A DNA stretch of 64,000 nt from Diphasiastrum complanatum (Eukaryota; Streptophyta; Lycopodiopsida; Lycopodiales; Lycopodiaceae), in assembly GCA_029204225.1 (NCBI GenBank), contig CM055093.1:32685777-32749776 (forward strand), given 5' to 3'. Shown here piece by piece: positions 1 to 10,990 of this stretch. Position 1 is the stretch's first letter; every line of letters starts with the position of its first letter. Under the pieces are notes generated by a model, which ran no database searches, had not been told where the DNA came from, and saw only the letters and a list, made by a program, of their open reading frames with translations. Both the position numbers and the translations under genes were made by a program.

Positions 1-116
1 TGATAGTACTCTGATTTGATCATGCTGGAACTTCAGACTTCTCCCAAAATTCGAATTTCAAATAATAAGGGAGGTGGAGATTGGCCAATAGGATTTGAGG
101 CCAAAGCCCTAAAATA

Positions 117-178
<62 letters not shown>

Positions 179-595
179 GTGGATTTGAGTTATTTTGTAC
201 ATTCACTTTTCATTTCAATAAAGCAGGTGGATCCTCTTTCAAATGGATATGGAATGTCCTTGCTCTTCTTCTTTACTTCGCTCTCTCATATTTTCTTTGG
301 ATTTGTTAATTGTTGGATTTGATGCTTGTTGGAGTTTATCTTTATTATATTTTTGTGAGAGAAAAGAGAGAGAGAAGAGTAAGATCTAGCATTTCTTGAA
401 TAGTGTTAATTGCTAGTGTTAATGTTAGTGTTAGATGTGGATCATAAGCATGTGCTTGATTATGAACTATGCTATCGCTCTCATGGGAACGAATCTCGGC
501 ATGACAACATGTTAATCCTCTTCATCTTCTTTGATGCTTGATGTGCTTGGATCTAGGGTTGAAGGTGGATAGGAAATACCCGCTATAGCTACATT
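1..595 (+). mobile_element. Ty3/gypsy LTR remnant (same family as 55.0-55.7 kb)
   Basis: This stretch aligns by eye along most of its length with the gypsy LTR at 55003-55703. Shared blocks include CCAATAGGATT, a run ending in TTTCAATAAAGCA (a plausible poly(A) signal), 'gctatcgctctcatgggaac' and 'atctagggttgaag'. No primer-binding site follows the end at about 592 and no gypsy gag follows, so it is a solo or truncated LTR. It has gained a long AT microsatellite where the other copy has a TATA-like stretch. Family identity rests on the 55-kb copy, which sits directly downstream of a gypsy polypurine tract. Confidence 0.7.
120..175. repeat. (TA)n microsatellite
   Basis: An uninterrupted TA dinucleotide run of about 56 bp lies inside the gypsy LTR remnant, at the position of the TATA region in the 55-kb copy. 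It probably expanded from that TATA box. Confidence 0.95.
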
Positions 596-974
596 ATTCA
601 ATTGTTTTAATGGTTTTACAAAAGAGTTCAAATTAGACAGATCACCAAATTTTCAGATTATGAGTTTATGAAAGCTTGCGAATTCATAGAGCAAGAGAGA
701 AGAGCATCATAATCAAATGACATGTACTCACTGTATAAATATTGACTGTATAAATACAGAACACAAAGGTTTTACTCTTCATAATCAGATTTTGTATTTC
801 CTTCAATGGTTGTATTGTCATGAAGAAATTCTCTGCTTGAGTATGCATCTAATAGATGTGCATTATCCTTGTTTTCACTAAGTTCAATATATGTAATAAG
901 AATGGTTGATGGAAGCCCATCTGTGACTGAAATGCCATGAATTCTTCCTCAGATGGCATGCTTCATCCATGCTC
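596..974. other. AT-rich spacer, nothing recognised
   Basis: No long reading frame, RNA gene or retroelement motif is visible. Stops are frequent in all frames. Confidence 0.6.
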
Positions 975-1640
975 CACAAAATCTGATTAATCTTTCGCCA
1001 TACATTCATCTCCAGTCAGAAGACCTTCCTCATCATCGTAATCCATTCCGAGCACCAAGTCTTTGGTTTCAAAATCTATAATATTAGAGAACTCAGAAAT
1101 TGTGCCCGATAATAAACAGAGGACCTCGTCCAAGATCACGATAGTAAAAAAAACTACACAAATTTGTGGTAGTAATATATACATCCTCATTTATATAGTA
1201 TACTGGCAAATTTAAAAAGCATTTAGTCTCGATGTCAGATATTGTTTCATCACAATAGAGCTCGAGCCAAAGAAAGAATCCCTAGGCATTTCTGTGTCAA
1301 GATTTAGAAAGTCATTATTCTTATCGGGGGTGTCAATAAGGAACTGACTAATGTCTTTGACAAATGATGGAGGGTGAGGCGATCTGAGGACTAGAAGCTG
1401 CAGCTTCTTCATCATCTGGGATCTGAACTAACAAAAAAGTATAAACCCGGTTTGGTATTCAACAAAATGACATTTTCTTTTGTAGACATTACACATTGTA
1501 GAGCTTCTAAATTGCTCAAACAACTTAGTATACATCATGTCCAATCTTTGCTTAAAATATGACAAAAAATGGACAAGGTCAGTGAAATGCATGAAGGAGA
1601 GCGGCGGACCTATGCAGATCAATGGATACTGACTACATCT
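975..1640 (-). pseudogene. Unknown minus-strand multi-exon-like coding remnant
   Basis: Three successive minus-strand open stretches (about 1622-1428, 1415-1212 and 1190-987) are separated by short gaps that end in splice-acceptor-like sequence: 'ttttttgttag' before the second block and 'ttgccag' before the third. The second block reads like protein (SPHPPSFVKDISQFL), and the third ends in an acidic stretch (MDYDDEEG). I do not recognise the family. The gaps could be introns or decay. No start codon can be assigned, and the plus-strand copia fragment begins just beyond its upstream side. Confidence 0.25.
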
Positions 1641-1679
1641 TTGAATCTAACATAGTGGTCATAAAATACCTCAACATTC

Positions 1680-2124
1680 TGTTGGGCTATCCGGAAAACA
1701 TGTAGAAAAGACTGAAAGATCTAATGCTTCCGTAATCAATATTTTAATGAGTTTGCGCTTGTATACGTATTCAATCGTATTGATTATGATGAATTCAAAA
1801 TTAGAATCAAGTAAAATCATACGAATCATTTGATTCAATATCTTGGTTCAAATACGATAGGCATAGCTCATGAAGTAAGGAGAAAGATTCATTCTGCAAA
1901 GCCTACTAGTCCATAATGGACCTCTATAGTTTTCATGCATGATTCATTCCATTTCTCTATCTGGTATCAAAGTGTGGTCTTTCAAAACATGATTCTAGTA
2001 GTTGATAGAATAATTGTTTTTCTTGTTTTGATAATATCACTCAACTCTGTTTTCATTCTTGAGTCACTAATAGTCAAAATACCATCAAAAGCCTACCTCC
2101 ATATGGATTCACAAAGTAAGGCTA
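1680..2124 (+). mobile_element. Copia fragment: LTR end, PBS and first codons of gag
   Basis: A candidate LTR begins TGTTGGGC at 1680 and ends near CA at 1951. A primer-binding-like TGGTATCAAAGT follows at 1962-1973, matching the initiator-methionine tRNA primer site usual in plant copia elements apart from one or two bases. An ATG at 2103 starts M-D-S-Q-S-K-A, the same gag start as at 58536. The reading stops abruptly at 2125, where the LTR of the large minus-strand copia begins, so that insertion has interrupted it. Confidence 0.55.
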
Positions 2125-2576
2125 TGTTGGTGTGATGAAGCTTCTGAACGAATCCCAACCAACAAGAGAAAGACAATAAATACTATGAAGACCAATGATA
2201 ACTGTTTTTAATAGGATCGTGGATTACTTAGAGAGTGGAGATTATGAGCTATTCTTTTGTGTTAAAAATATTATCAGTGTAGGAGTCTTAGACTGCCGTG
2301 AAAGAGAGATTGCAGAAAGATTAGGCGTCTGAGACAGCCATGCAATCCTCTAATACTAATAATCTGATTATGAAGAGAATGTAGAAATAATTCAGACGTC
2401 AGAGACACCCGTACATTTCTCTTTATGTTGATGTTTGCGTAAGAGGAGTGAGAGTTCATTTCTTTCAACAAGAATGCAAAAGATATAAAACAGTAGCAAA
2501 TCTGTACAATAAAGTTGTAGTAACAACGATCAGACCACAATACAATTACGCTGATAAGCGCGTGATCCTACTCACA
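2125..2576 (-). mobile_element. Copia-1 3' LTR, terminal (R-U5) segment
   Basis: Nearly collinear with 11986-12437, the inner part of the 5' LTR of the minus-strand copia. Both begin TGTTGGTGTGATGAAG on the plus strand and share 'gatcctactcac' at the far end. On the minus strand this is the CA-terminated end of the LTR. It is separated from the U3 part of the same LTR (7045-7810) by more than 4 kb of other repeats. Confidence 0.7.
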
Positions 2577-2584
2577 AATTCAAA

Positions 2585-2690
2585 GCAATTGCTAAAGTTC
2601 TGAATATGTCTCTCTTTATATAATCACTAACTTTGAGGAGTCAGCTACTGAAAGACCCATTCTGGTCGTTTAATCTCTCTCATGGAACAT
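2585..2690 (+). repeat. Inverted copy of the copia-1 U3/TATA segment
   Basis: This stretch is the reverse complement of about 7160-7260. Shared blocks are 'ctctttatataatcacta' (a TATA-box region) and 'tttgaggagtcagct', followed by 'gaaagaccc'. It lies in plus orientation directly against the minus-oriented LTR end at 2576, so either an oppositely oriented family member inserted here or the locus was inverted. Confidence 0.65.
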
Positions 2691-4480
2691 TTGGTACTTC
2701 TGGTGTTCAAAAAGTACTGTTGTTTGTTGCTCTTTGGTGCTTTTGATAGTTTTCGTAGTTTTTAAACATTTCTTCAATTTGTTGTTTGCAACATTCTGAT
2801 ACTTTTCGATCTACTAGCATTTCGCGGTTTGGTGCTTTTGGATATTTTGGAACTTTTGGTACTTGTGGTATTTCAGGTGTTTTCAAAACTATTGATTTTT
2901 TACTGTTTTGTACTTTGAGACTTGCGGTAGTTTTTGCTCGACTGATTTTTTGATCTTTGGTACTTTGGTATTTTAAAAAACTTCTAAACAACTATTCAAC
3001 GTGCAATGTGCAGCAACAAGACAATTTTCTGAGACTGCATTTTGACATTTTTTGAAACCCTCGAGTACCAAAGTTTGATACTATTAGTACTTGTTGGTAC
3101 ATGTTGGTTTTCTTTTTTGTTGTACGATTGAAGCCTCAAAGTCATTTGCCACTGATTGGTACTAATGAAGCAATATTTGGATTGAATGTTTGTATACGAA
3201 AGATTCGTCCTAGTCGTGTGTCGTTCAAACATAGATTGTGCGCGACATTGTTATTCATTTTGGCCTATATGGTACTATTTTAGTGTTGTTATCCAGTTGG
3301 TATTATTTAAGCATTAGTTGGTAATTTTACAATTTTTGTACTATTTTGGTAGTGTCGTCGTGTTGGTGAAACTCTTGAATGCCAAAGATTGGTACTACTA
3401 GAACTTATCGTGTAACAATTTTGATACTCCAATCTACTAAAATAGGTTCTTTTATACCTCGTGTCTCAGATTTATAGTGTGTACCATTTTTATTCTAAAA
3501 TCAATAGCAATTGGTATTATTTTTTTAAGATTTGGTCATATTCGCAGTTTGCTTACAACCTATTTCGGTCTTTTTGGTACTGCTTACACCAATTGGTAGT
3601 ATTTCTCCAGTAGTGGAGTATAATTTTACAAATTTTGTACTATTTTGGTACTGGTTTTGTATTGGTAAAACTCTTGAATACAAAATATTGGTACTACAAA
3701 AATTTATCATGTATCAATTTTGATCCTCCTGACTACCAAATTAGGTTCTTTTATACTTAGTGTCTCATTTTTATTCTAAAATCTACCAAATGGGTACTAT
3801 TGAGACTTATCGTGTTCCGATTTTACCCATAAAACTATCAAATTTGGTACTTTTTTCTTTAAAATTTTGTGTGTTCGCAGTTCGCATACAGTCCATTTTG
3901 GTCTTTTTGGTACTATTTTAGTGTTGTTACACCATTTAGTACCAATTTTACAAAATTTGTATTATTTTTGTAATGTTTATGTGTTCGTGAAACTTTTGAG
4001 TACCAAAGTTTCGTACTATTGGAACCGATCGTGTAACAATTTTGATCCTCTAGACTATTAGTTTAAGGTTCTTTTATACTTCAAATCTGGTAGTGTAGCC
4101 AGTTAGCATACTACCTGTATCGGATCTTTTGCAACTGGTTTGGTAGCCACCTTTTGGTACTTTCTACTTGTTCGGTACTTTGGTACTATAAGAAGCTTTG
4201 GTACTTTGGTACTACTACCTGTATATGATCTTTTGCCATGGGTATGGTAATCACCTTCTGGTACTTTCTACCGTTCTGGTACTTTGGTACTATAAGAAGC
4301 TTTTAAACAGCTCTTCGACGTGCAGTGTGCAGCATCAGAAGAAGTTTGGTGAGAATTTTGTTGCAATGTGCAGAAAGATATTGTAATGCTAAATGTTGGT
4401 GAAACCCTCGAGTACCAAACCTTTTTGAAACTCTATAATGCCAAAGCTTGTTTCAATTGGTACAATTTTGACTAACACTC
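2690..4480. repeat. GGTAC-rich tandem array, about 300-bp units
   Basis: The stretch is saturated with 'ttggtact' and 'gtaccaaa' words. The anchor AGGTTCTTTTATAC recurs at about 3444, 3743 and 4066, giving degenerate units of about 300-320 bp. A second anchor, 'gaaaccctcgagtaccaaa' with an upstream 'cgtgcaRtgtgcagca' block, occurs near 2997-3090 and again near 4320-4425, so the array ends are also duplicated. Short relatives in opposite orientation lie at 12590-12720 beside the 5' LTR of copia-1, which suggests the array derives from that LTR. Small frames inside it are not genes. Confidence 0.65.
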
Positions 4481-4739
4481 TTCAACGCTTTCTTTTTCTC
4501 ACTTTCTCTCATTTGGTTCATATTGCTAGGAATTTTACACACAAATTAAGTTTGGTTTAATGTTCAAGTCATCTTGGATCAACTTACGTGGTAAAGGTTT
4601 AGGCATATTATTATTTCCTTTTAAAAAGTTGTAAGGTTTTTAAGCCACAGGTCAATGAGCTATTCCAAAAAATTTAGAAGGGCTCACCCAGAAGTGCAGA
4701 TATCTCTTAAATGTTTTGAGGCATTGAAGCCTTACTTTG

Positions 4740-5420
4740 TCCGAAACTGAAGGAGCGGTACACCTGTTGCTGTGTGTACCATATTCAAATGATATATTTT
4801 TAGGAGGCGTTTAATCATGTGAGACAAAACATGTTTTGTCATCATGGAAAGGATCATGCCTGCGCATGTTCCATCTGTTGCAAAATTCAGAAATCGGATA
4901 TTCACAAGGCAAACCAATCTATTTGTCCCAACATCAGCAATATGTTGGAATCGCTTTTATGTGCAAAGCATCCTAATTCAGAATACCATCATGATGCAAA
5001 AAAATGCTTGTTCGAGGACTGCAGTAAATGTGGCATTTGCACATTGTCATCATGTCCCGACAAGACATCAATGGACAGTAGGGTCTATGAAGATCTTTAC
5101 AGACATTGCGACAAGGTTTGTTGATGAGGTGGTTCTAACAAGAAGAGAAAGGATTTGGTAGTTCAAAGAATGCAGAGCACTGCTTTTATTGACATGTTTT
5201 CACATCTGAAAAACTTCATCAAGCATAACTTTGTGTTTTGGTGACAGTCACAACAATTTAAAAACTGATTGCTTAAAATTCCTTCGGATGTTGTTGTTTC
5301 AGTCATTGACTTTGCGGAGAATTATTCATTCATCAAGATGTAGAATGAGATACTCCATGCACTAGTGTTATAATCAGGTCACAATACTTGTGCACATAAC
5401 ATATGTCAAAAACATTGTAG
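4740..5420 (+). pseudogene. Cys-rich/DFAENY-motif transposon-like protein remnant
   Basis: An open plus-strand stretch (4819-5124) is rich in cysteine and histidine, with CACSICCK, then CLFEDCSKCG and a later CDKVC. After stops the same general orientation continues to a segment reading IDFAENYSF followed by N-E-I. The order (Cys-rich block with a C-x(n)-CxFxxCxxC pattern, then D-F-A-E-N-Y) resembles a family of uncharacterised, probably transposon-related proteins that I know mainly from animal genomes. That is recollection, not a search. At least three in-frame stops show it is dead. No terminal repeats were found. Confidence 0.4.
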
Positions 5421-5429
5421 GTGCGGCAT

Positions 5430-6640
5430 TGAGGACTAATAACGTATGTCGTTATCACTCCTCAATGCTTTGATTCTTTACCAGTTTCATTTTCAGCACA
5501 CTCTTTAAATATTCTGAAGAGGTTGAATGCCTATGATTTATGCCTAATAAAATACACTTCTATTCTTCTTGAAAACTCATTGATAAATGTAATAAAAAAT
5601 CTTGCACCTACCAACAATAAGGTTTGCATTGGGCCACATATATCTGAATGAACAATATCTAGTGTAAAGTTTAGCTACATGCCTATGACTTGACCTATCT
5701 GAAAACCTAGCCTGTTTTTTGATAATGCAACTTTGACAGACTGGTAGCCTTCAATTTTCTTGTTTAAATAATCCATACCAAAAACTAAATATTGTCTACA
5801 CATGTTTGAAATAGATACATGATTCAAATGACCAAACCTATAGTGCCAAGGTAATCCTTTATTAATAAGAACATATTAAGTATTCAAAGCTTGATTGATG
5901 GCATAATAACAATGACTCAGTCTCTATAGATATTTGTGCCTTTGTCTGAGTGCAAGGATCTTATTCATCCTATTCACAATTCTGCACTGATTAAATTTGA
6001 ATCTACTGTATGTCCTAAATCAATAATTCTATTGACAGATAGCAGATTTGTAGAAAGATAGTTATTTCATTTGGTCTTTATTGTTTCCAAAAATGCTAAA
6101 TCTTGAGCATATGTCATGGCTTGTCTCACAATCTTGTTGGCTCAATTGCTTCTTGTTGTTGTTTTCAAACTTTAATATCCTACAATCCTAGATGTCATAA
6201 TAGTAGCGCACTTGTAGTACTTGCAGAATGTCTTTCTTTTAGATTGTGGATTCGATGGATGCTCTTGATTTTGAGTTGTATTTTGATTTGATTTGAACTA
6301 TTTCGGGCCTTTTCTTTTCTACCTTTTCAAGCCTTTGTTTGCATATAGAGCATGCAAATTTGTGTTCAGAGAAGTAGAAGCACCATTTCTTTGATTGTCT
6401 TCCTATAGCAGATGAACTTCTGACGTTGCTATCGAGTTTGTCATCTACATACGAAAATTGGGTGATGATTATATCAACACACTCATATCTAACTCTTTTT
6501 GGTGAGATTTCCACATTCTTAGCCGACTCGACAACTGTCATCTGCTACAAGAGATTTTTGAACTGGTTTATATAATTTTGTAACGAATCATTATTTCGAG
6601 TGAGAAGAATCTTCTTCTAAGATGTAACTTAGAAGTAACA
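5430..6640 (-). pseudogene. Copia fragment: gag zinc knuckle, GAG-pre-INT, integrase
   Basis: Minus-strand decayed frames follow copia order. A degraded CCHC-like stretch (DCRILKFENN) lies near 6190. A GAG-pre-integrase segment (WHYRFGHLNHVS) lies near 5850. An integrase N-part reads DIVHSDICGP near 5640, and then FITFINEFSRR. Stops and frameshifts occur throughout. RT and RNase H are missing, with sequence ending near the C-terminal side of the integrase core. Upstream (6239-6541) a longer frame is probably the rest of gag. Confidence 0.6.
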
Positions 6641-6675
6641 TCTCTCATATTATCCAATGTGCTAAGAATGTCCCA

Positions 6676-7580
6676 ATGTGAAAAATGTGACGCTACATTT
6701 TTACATGCAATTTATGATAGGCGGCAAAAGCAAAAATACAACACTGCATTTTTACATGCAGTTTCTGACAAGCGACAAAAGTAAAAACTTGACACTACAG
6801 TTTTACATGGGTTTCTGCACAGGCAAAAAATCTGACACTATAGTTTTACATGGGTTTCTACATAGGCGAAAAACCCGACACTACAGTTTTACATGGGTTT
6901 CTACATAGGCGAAAAACCCAACACTGCAGTTTTACATGGGATTCTTCATAGGCAAAACACTTGACACTCTGCAGAAATACACAAGATTCCTCCCAAGATG
7001 TCTACGTCTCCAATAACAATTGTTCTAATTAGTCAATTAATCAGATGTTAAGCGATCTTAAAAAATGTATAGCTAGAATAATACAAGATCTTCCAGTTGC
7101 TATAAATGTAAATGAGCGATTGAAGATAGACATAAGACATTAGAGATTGCATCAAAGGATGATCTGACAGAGATTAAGCAACAAGAACGGGTCTTTCAAC
7201 AGCTGACTCCTCAAAGCTAGTGATTATATATATAGAGAGATATTCAAAACTTTATTAACTGACTAATTAGAACAATTGTTATTGGAGCGTGGACGTAGAT
7301 AGCCTGGGAGGAATCCTGTGTGTTTCTGTAGAGTGTTGGGTTTTTCGCCTATGAAAAATCCCTTGTAAAATTGTAGCGTCGGGTTTTTTGCTTGTGTAGA
7401 AACCCACGTAAAACTGTAGTGTCGGATTTTTTGCCTGCGTAGAAACCTATGTAAAACTATAGTGTCAGGTTTTTCGCTTTTGTCGCCTATCAAAAATTGC
7501 ATGTAAAAATGCAGTGTCGCATTTTTCCTTTTGTCGTCTGTCATAAACTGCATGTAAAAATGCAGTGTCGCATTTTTTGC
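6676..7580. repeat. Large foldback with internal 43-bp tandem repeats
   Basis: The left arm (about 6676-7039) is the reverse complement of the right arm (about 7256-7580), with a loop of about 215 bp. Both arms contain diverged units of about 43 bp built on 'gacactacagttttacatgg' and 'ggcgaaaaaccc', and end in 'aacaattgttctaattagtc'. The right arm belongs to the U3 of the copia-1 3' LTR. The left arm is an inverted duplicate of it. Peptides read across the arms are repeat shadows. Confidence 0.8.
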
Positions 7581-7810
7581 ATTTCTAGAATTGTTATTGC
7601 CTAAAAACTGAGTAACACAAGTGTCGCAAAAATAAAAACGACAGTGTCAGGTTTTTCGCCTGTCAGAATTGGTGAGAAAAAATGCAGACTGTAGCGACAA
7701 TTAGACCAAAAATGCAGACTGTTGAAAAACAGTTTATTTTTTGCACGTTCATTAGAGAGAGTAAAATTGAAGGAAGGAGGAGGGCAGTTAGGATAGATTA
7801 AATTTTAACA
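7045..7810 (-). mobile_element. Copia-1 3' LTR, U3 part
   Basis: On the minus strand the LTR starts TGTTAAAATTTAATC at 7810, right after the polypurine tract TAAGGGAGAG (7811-7820). It runs through the 43-bp minisatellite, a TATA-like 'ctatatatataatcac' near 7225-7240 and a block at 7045-7160 that matches 12443-12545 of the 5' LTR. The remainder of this LTR lies at 2125-2576. Confidence 0.65.
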
Positions 7811-7839
7811 CTCTCCCTTAAGTTTACTGCTATGAATCT

Positions 7840-8420
7840 GAATTGCAATTGAGGTTTATCATATCTACTAAGGTAGAATGTTTATCTCTAGACAATGGCT
7901 TTGTCAAAATATCAGCCAACATATTGTTTGTATGACAATAACTTAGTACAACATCTTTATTCTAAACTTTCTCTCTAAGAAAATGGAACTGAACTTCTAT
8001 GTGTTTAGTTCTAGCATGAGTACGTGGTTCAAAGATAGAGCTATGCAGCTTTGATTGTCACACTGGAGTATTGTTGGACCGATCTGTGGGAATTGCAGAT
8101 CATGCAGTAGCCTTCTTGGCCAAATAATTTCCTTCACTGTTGATGTAGCTGCAACATATTCAGATTCTGTGGAGGACAACAAAATGCATTTATGCTTTCT
8201 GATGTTCTATGAAATGGGTCCTCCTACAAGGAAACAAATATAACCTGATGTGGATTTTTTGGTATCCACGTCTCCTGTCCAATCTGAATTTGAATATTTG
8301 ATTAGTGTGAGTGTAACTTCTGTATTACCATTGTAGCTCAAAGCATAGTGTTTTGACGTTTGAATGTACCTCATAACTCTTTGCGGAGCTTTCTAGTGTT
8401 GTAAGCCTAGATTGGACATG
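7840..8420 (-). pseudogene. Copia-1 RNase H
   Basis: The minus strand encodes the end of a copia polyprotein. SSTESEYVA, the usual start of the copia RNase H C-terminal half, lies near 8170. CDNQSCIALS follows near 8060, and then a diverged K-H-I-E-V block with an ILTKPLS-like end near 7870. Frame changes separate the pieces. The region ends at the polypurine tract of the 3' LTR, as expected for an element in this orientation. Confidence 0.75.
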
Positions 8421-9400
8421 TATTGAGACAATGTGCTTACAACATAAGCTAGATCAGGTCGTGTGCAGACCATAGAATACATTATAGATCCTATGATGGA
8501 TTGATAAGGATACCTGCACATTTCCTGCTAATCTGCTTGAAATCTAGGGCACACGTCTTTGGACAGCTTAGATCCTGGATCCATAGGTATGTCTATGGGC
8601 TTGCAGTCCTCCATGTCATATCTTCAAAGTACATTGATTAGATAGGACTCTTGGCTTATAGTAATTCTTCTATCTGCGTGATCTTTGTGAATCTCCATAC
8701 CGAGTAGGTAATGGACTGGGCCTAAATCAGTCATCTCAAATTCTGATGAAAGCAGAGATTTGGTTTATTGTAATAATTAATTTGAATTGTTGATAATTAG
8801 GGAATCATCAACGTATAATGCTATTATAGCATAGCTTGACCCTTTTCGTTTGAGATACACATTATAGTCTGCGGAGGAAGAAGTGAAGTTATGCTACAAC
8901 AAGAAGTGATTTATTCTATCATACCAGGCCTTGGGAGCTTGCTTAAGACCATATAAGGCCTTATGCAATTTACAAACCAAATGCTCTTTGCCTTGAAGGA
9001 CATAACCTTCTGGTTGATAAATGAATATGTCTTCTTGTATATATCCATATAGGAATGCTGTCTGGATGTCCATTTGGTGAATGTCCAAACCTTCCACAAC
9101 AGTTATAGCCAGCAAGGTGCGAATAGATTGATGCTTTACCACTGGACTGAAGGTGTCAGTGTAATCTATTCCATAGACTTGATCAAATCCTTTAACCACT
9201 AATCGAGCCTTCCATTTGGATATTGATCCATCTGGCTTAAGCTTTAGCTTGAAGATCCATTTGGAGTCAATAGGCTTACCTGCAGGAGGATTAACAAGAC
9301 TCCAGGTCTTGTTCTTCATCAAGGAATGGTACTCAACATCCATGGCATCTGTCCATTAGTCTGCATTGGGCATTGACAGTGCTTCTACAATAGTGGTAGA
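8421..9400 (-). pseudogene. Copia-1 reverse transcriptase
   Basis: The longest piece is 9343-8894, 149 residues. It has the copia RT signature order: WSLVNPPAGKPIDSKWIFK, then KARLVVKGFDQ, GIDYTDTFSPV, QMDIQTAFLYG and LYGLKQAPKAWYDR. The catalytic segment ALYVDDSL lies at about 8800-8825 in another frame. In the normal family this is one continuous polyprotein; here frameshifts and stops split it. It is non-functional but still well conserved, so the insertion is not very old. Confidence 0.85.
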
Positions 9401-10335
9401 TTCATCATGAATGATGAACGCCTGAGGGACAAAACAATCAGGTTGTTGTCGTTGTCTTGCAGACCTTTGAATTGCAGGTGCTTGAGTGGATGTTTCTCCT
9501 AGGTGAATGACTCGGATAACTTCAGCTTGTGCTTGGACAGTTGTGGGTCTAGGCCCATCGATGGTAAATGGAGCTGTTGGGACAAACTCCTATGTTTGAA
9601 CATTCGTAGGTCAATGCCTATCGATGGAGAATGGAGCTGCTGTGACAGACTCCTACATTGGTTGCTTCTGCTTGAAATCATAAAACTTGTCTTCAAGGAA
9701 GACAACGTCACGGCTGACTGAGATATGACCTGTATCAACATCATAGATACGGTATGTCTTGTGTGATGTTGAATAGCCGATAAAGATATACTTACAGCTT
9801 ACTGGGTCTAGTTTCTTCCTCAGATTAGACTGTATTTGAGCATAACAGAGACATCCAAATATATGTATACGTTTCAGACTTGGTTTGTAGCCATAGTAAG
9901 CTTCAAACGGTGTCTTTGACTCGATTGCCTTAGTGCTGGAATAATTTTGCAGATAGCAGGCTATAGAAATTGCCTCAGCCCAAAAGTTATGGGGTAATTG
10001 AGCGTTGGTAGTCATGGATCATGTAGCTTCCAATAATGTTCTATTCTTTCACTCAGCTACGCCATTTTGCTGTGGAGTGTAGCTAGTTGTGAACTGATGG
10101 TGCACGCCACATGATGAAAGGTAGTCCGCCGTTTCATTTGATACATGCTCTCCCTCTGAATCAGACCACAGGGCCTTGATTCTCTAACCAGTTTGGTTCT
10201 TAGCATATTACTTGAATTCTTTGAAGTAATTGAATGCTTTTGACTTGTTCTTTATGAACATGACTCTGGTGAACCGGGAGAAGTCATCAATAAATATAAT
10301 GAAATACAGAGCCTGACCCAAAGAGGGTGACCACA
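9401..10335 (-). pseudogene. Copia-1 integrase
   Basis: The frame 10015-9653 contains the second half of the integrase core and its C-terminal side: LPHNFWAEAI, KTPFEAYYGYKPS, then IFGCLCYAQI and FIGYSTSHKTYRIYD. These are textbook copia integrase/connector motifs. The segment 10335-10020 holds the first half (HNDLCGHPLW, then F-S-R and F-K-E-F). Two near-identical blocks around 9530-9660 (both containing 'gacctatcgatgg'-like words) are a local duplication in the spacer between integrase and RT. Confidence 0.8.
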
Positions 10336-10990
10336 TAAGTCATTGTGAATTAGTGACAGAAGGGACTTCGCTCTCCTGGCTTGTCCTCTTGGAAATTTGG
10401 TTCTAGGTTGTTTCCCTAGTAGACAATTTTCACAAACAGTCTGATTAGCTGTGGTAACGAAATTAATATTTATATCCTTGACCATTTTGTTATGATGCAT
10501 GTACAAGATTGAATGCATGCTTAAATGACCTAGTCTTTGATGCCAAACACGAGCATCTGTACTACTCATAAAAAGTGCATAATCATGACTCAAGATATAC
10601 AAATTTTCTTATCTGTGTGCAGAGAGGATTTCATTGGAGTTCTCATCAAAAATAGTACATCGACTAGCTATAAACAAAGCTCTATAGCTTTGATCAGTGA
10701 TCTTGCTAATAGATAATAAATTCTTTTTTAACTTGGGTATGTATAGTACACCATCTAACTGTCTAGTACTGTCATCACAGAACTGCAGTGAGAATGCCTT
10801 GGCCTTCGACTTTGTGGGAGCTTGAGTCGCCAAACAAAATGTATTTTGAGTTCGTTGCTGTGAGAGTAGAAAACAGGTTCTTACATGGTGTCATGTGCTG
10901 TGAAGCACCTGAATCAAGATACCATTGATAGACATCTCTACTTGGTTGGTCTTGTACCATCAGTGCCTTGACCTCATTTTGTGAATTTCT
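10336..10990 (-). pseudogene. Copia-1 protease and GAG-pre-integrase
   Basis: The aspartic protease active site reads WYLDSGASQHMTP near 10930-10890, with D-S-G intact. A later segment reads LPKLKKNLLSISK-like sequence (observed IPKLKKNLLSI), the usual protease C-terminal part. The GAG-pre-integrase domain (10602-10340) reads WHQRLGHLSMHS and CENCLLGKQ, giving the His/Cys pattern of the integrase zinc domain. Frames are broken between 10835 and 10600. Confidence 0.8.

Noticed and set aside
6678-7553. Repeat proteins with L-H-F-Y-M-Q-F units
   Set aside because: Both strands of the foldback give them; the DNA is LTR minisatellite.
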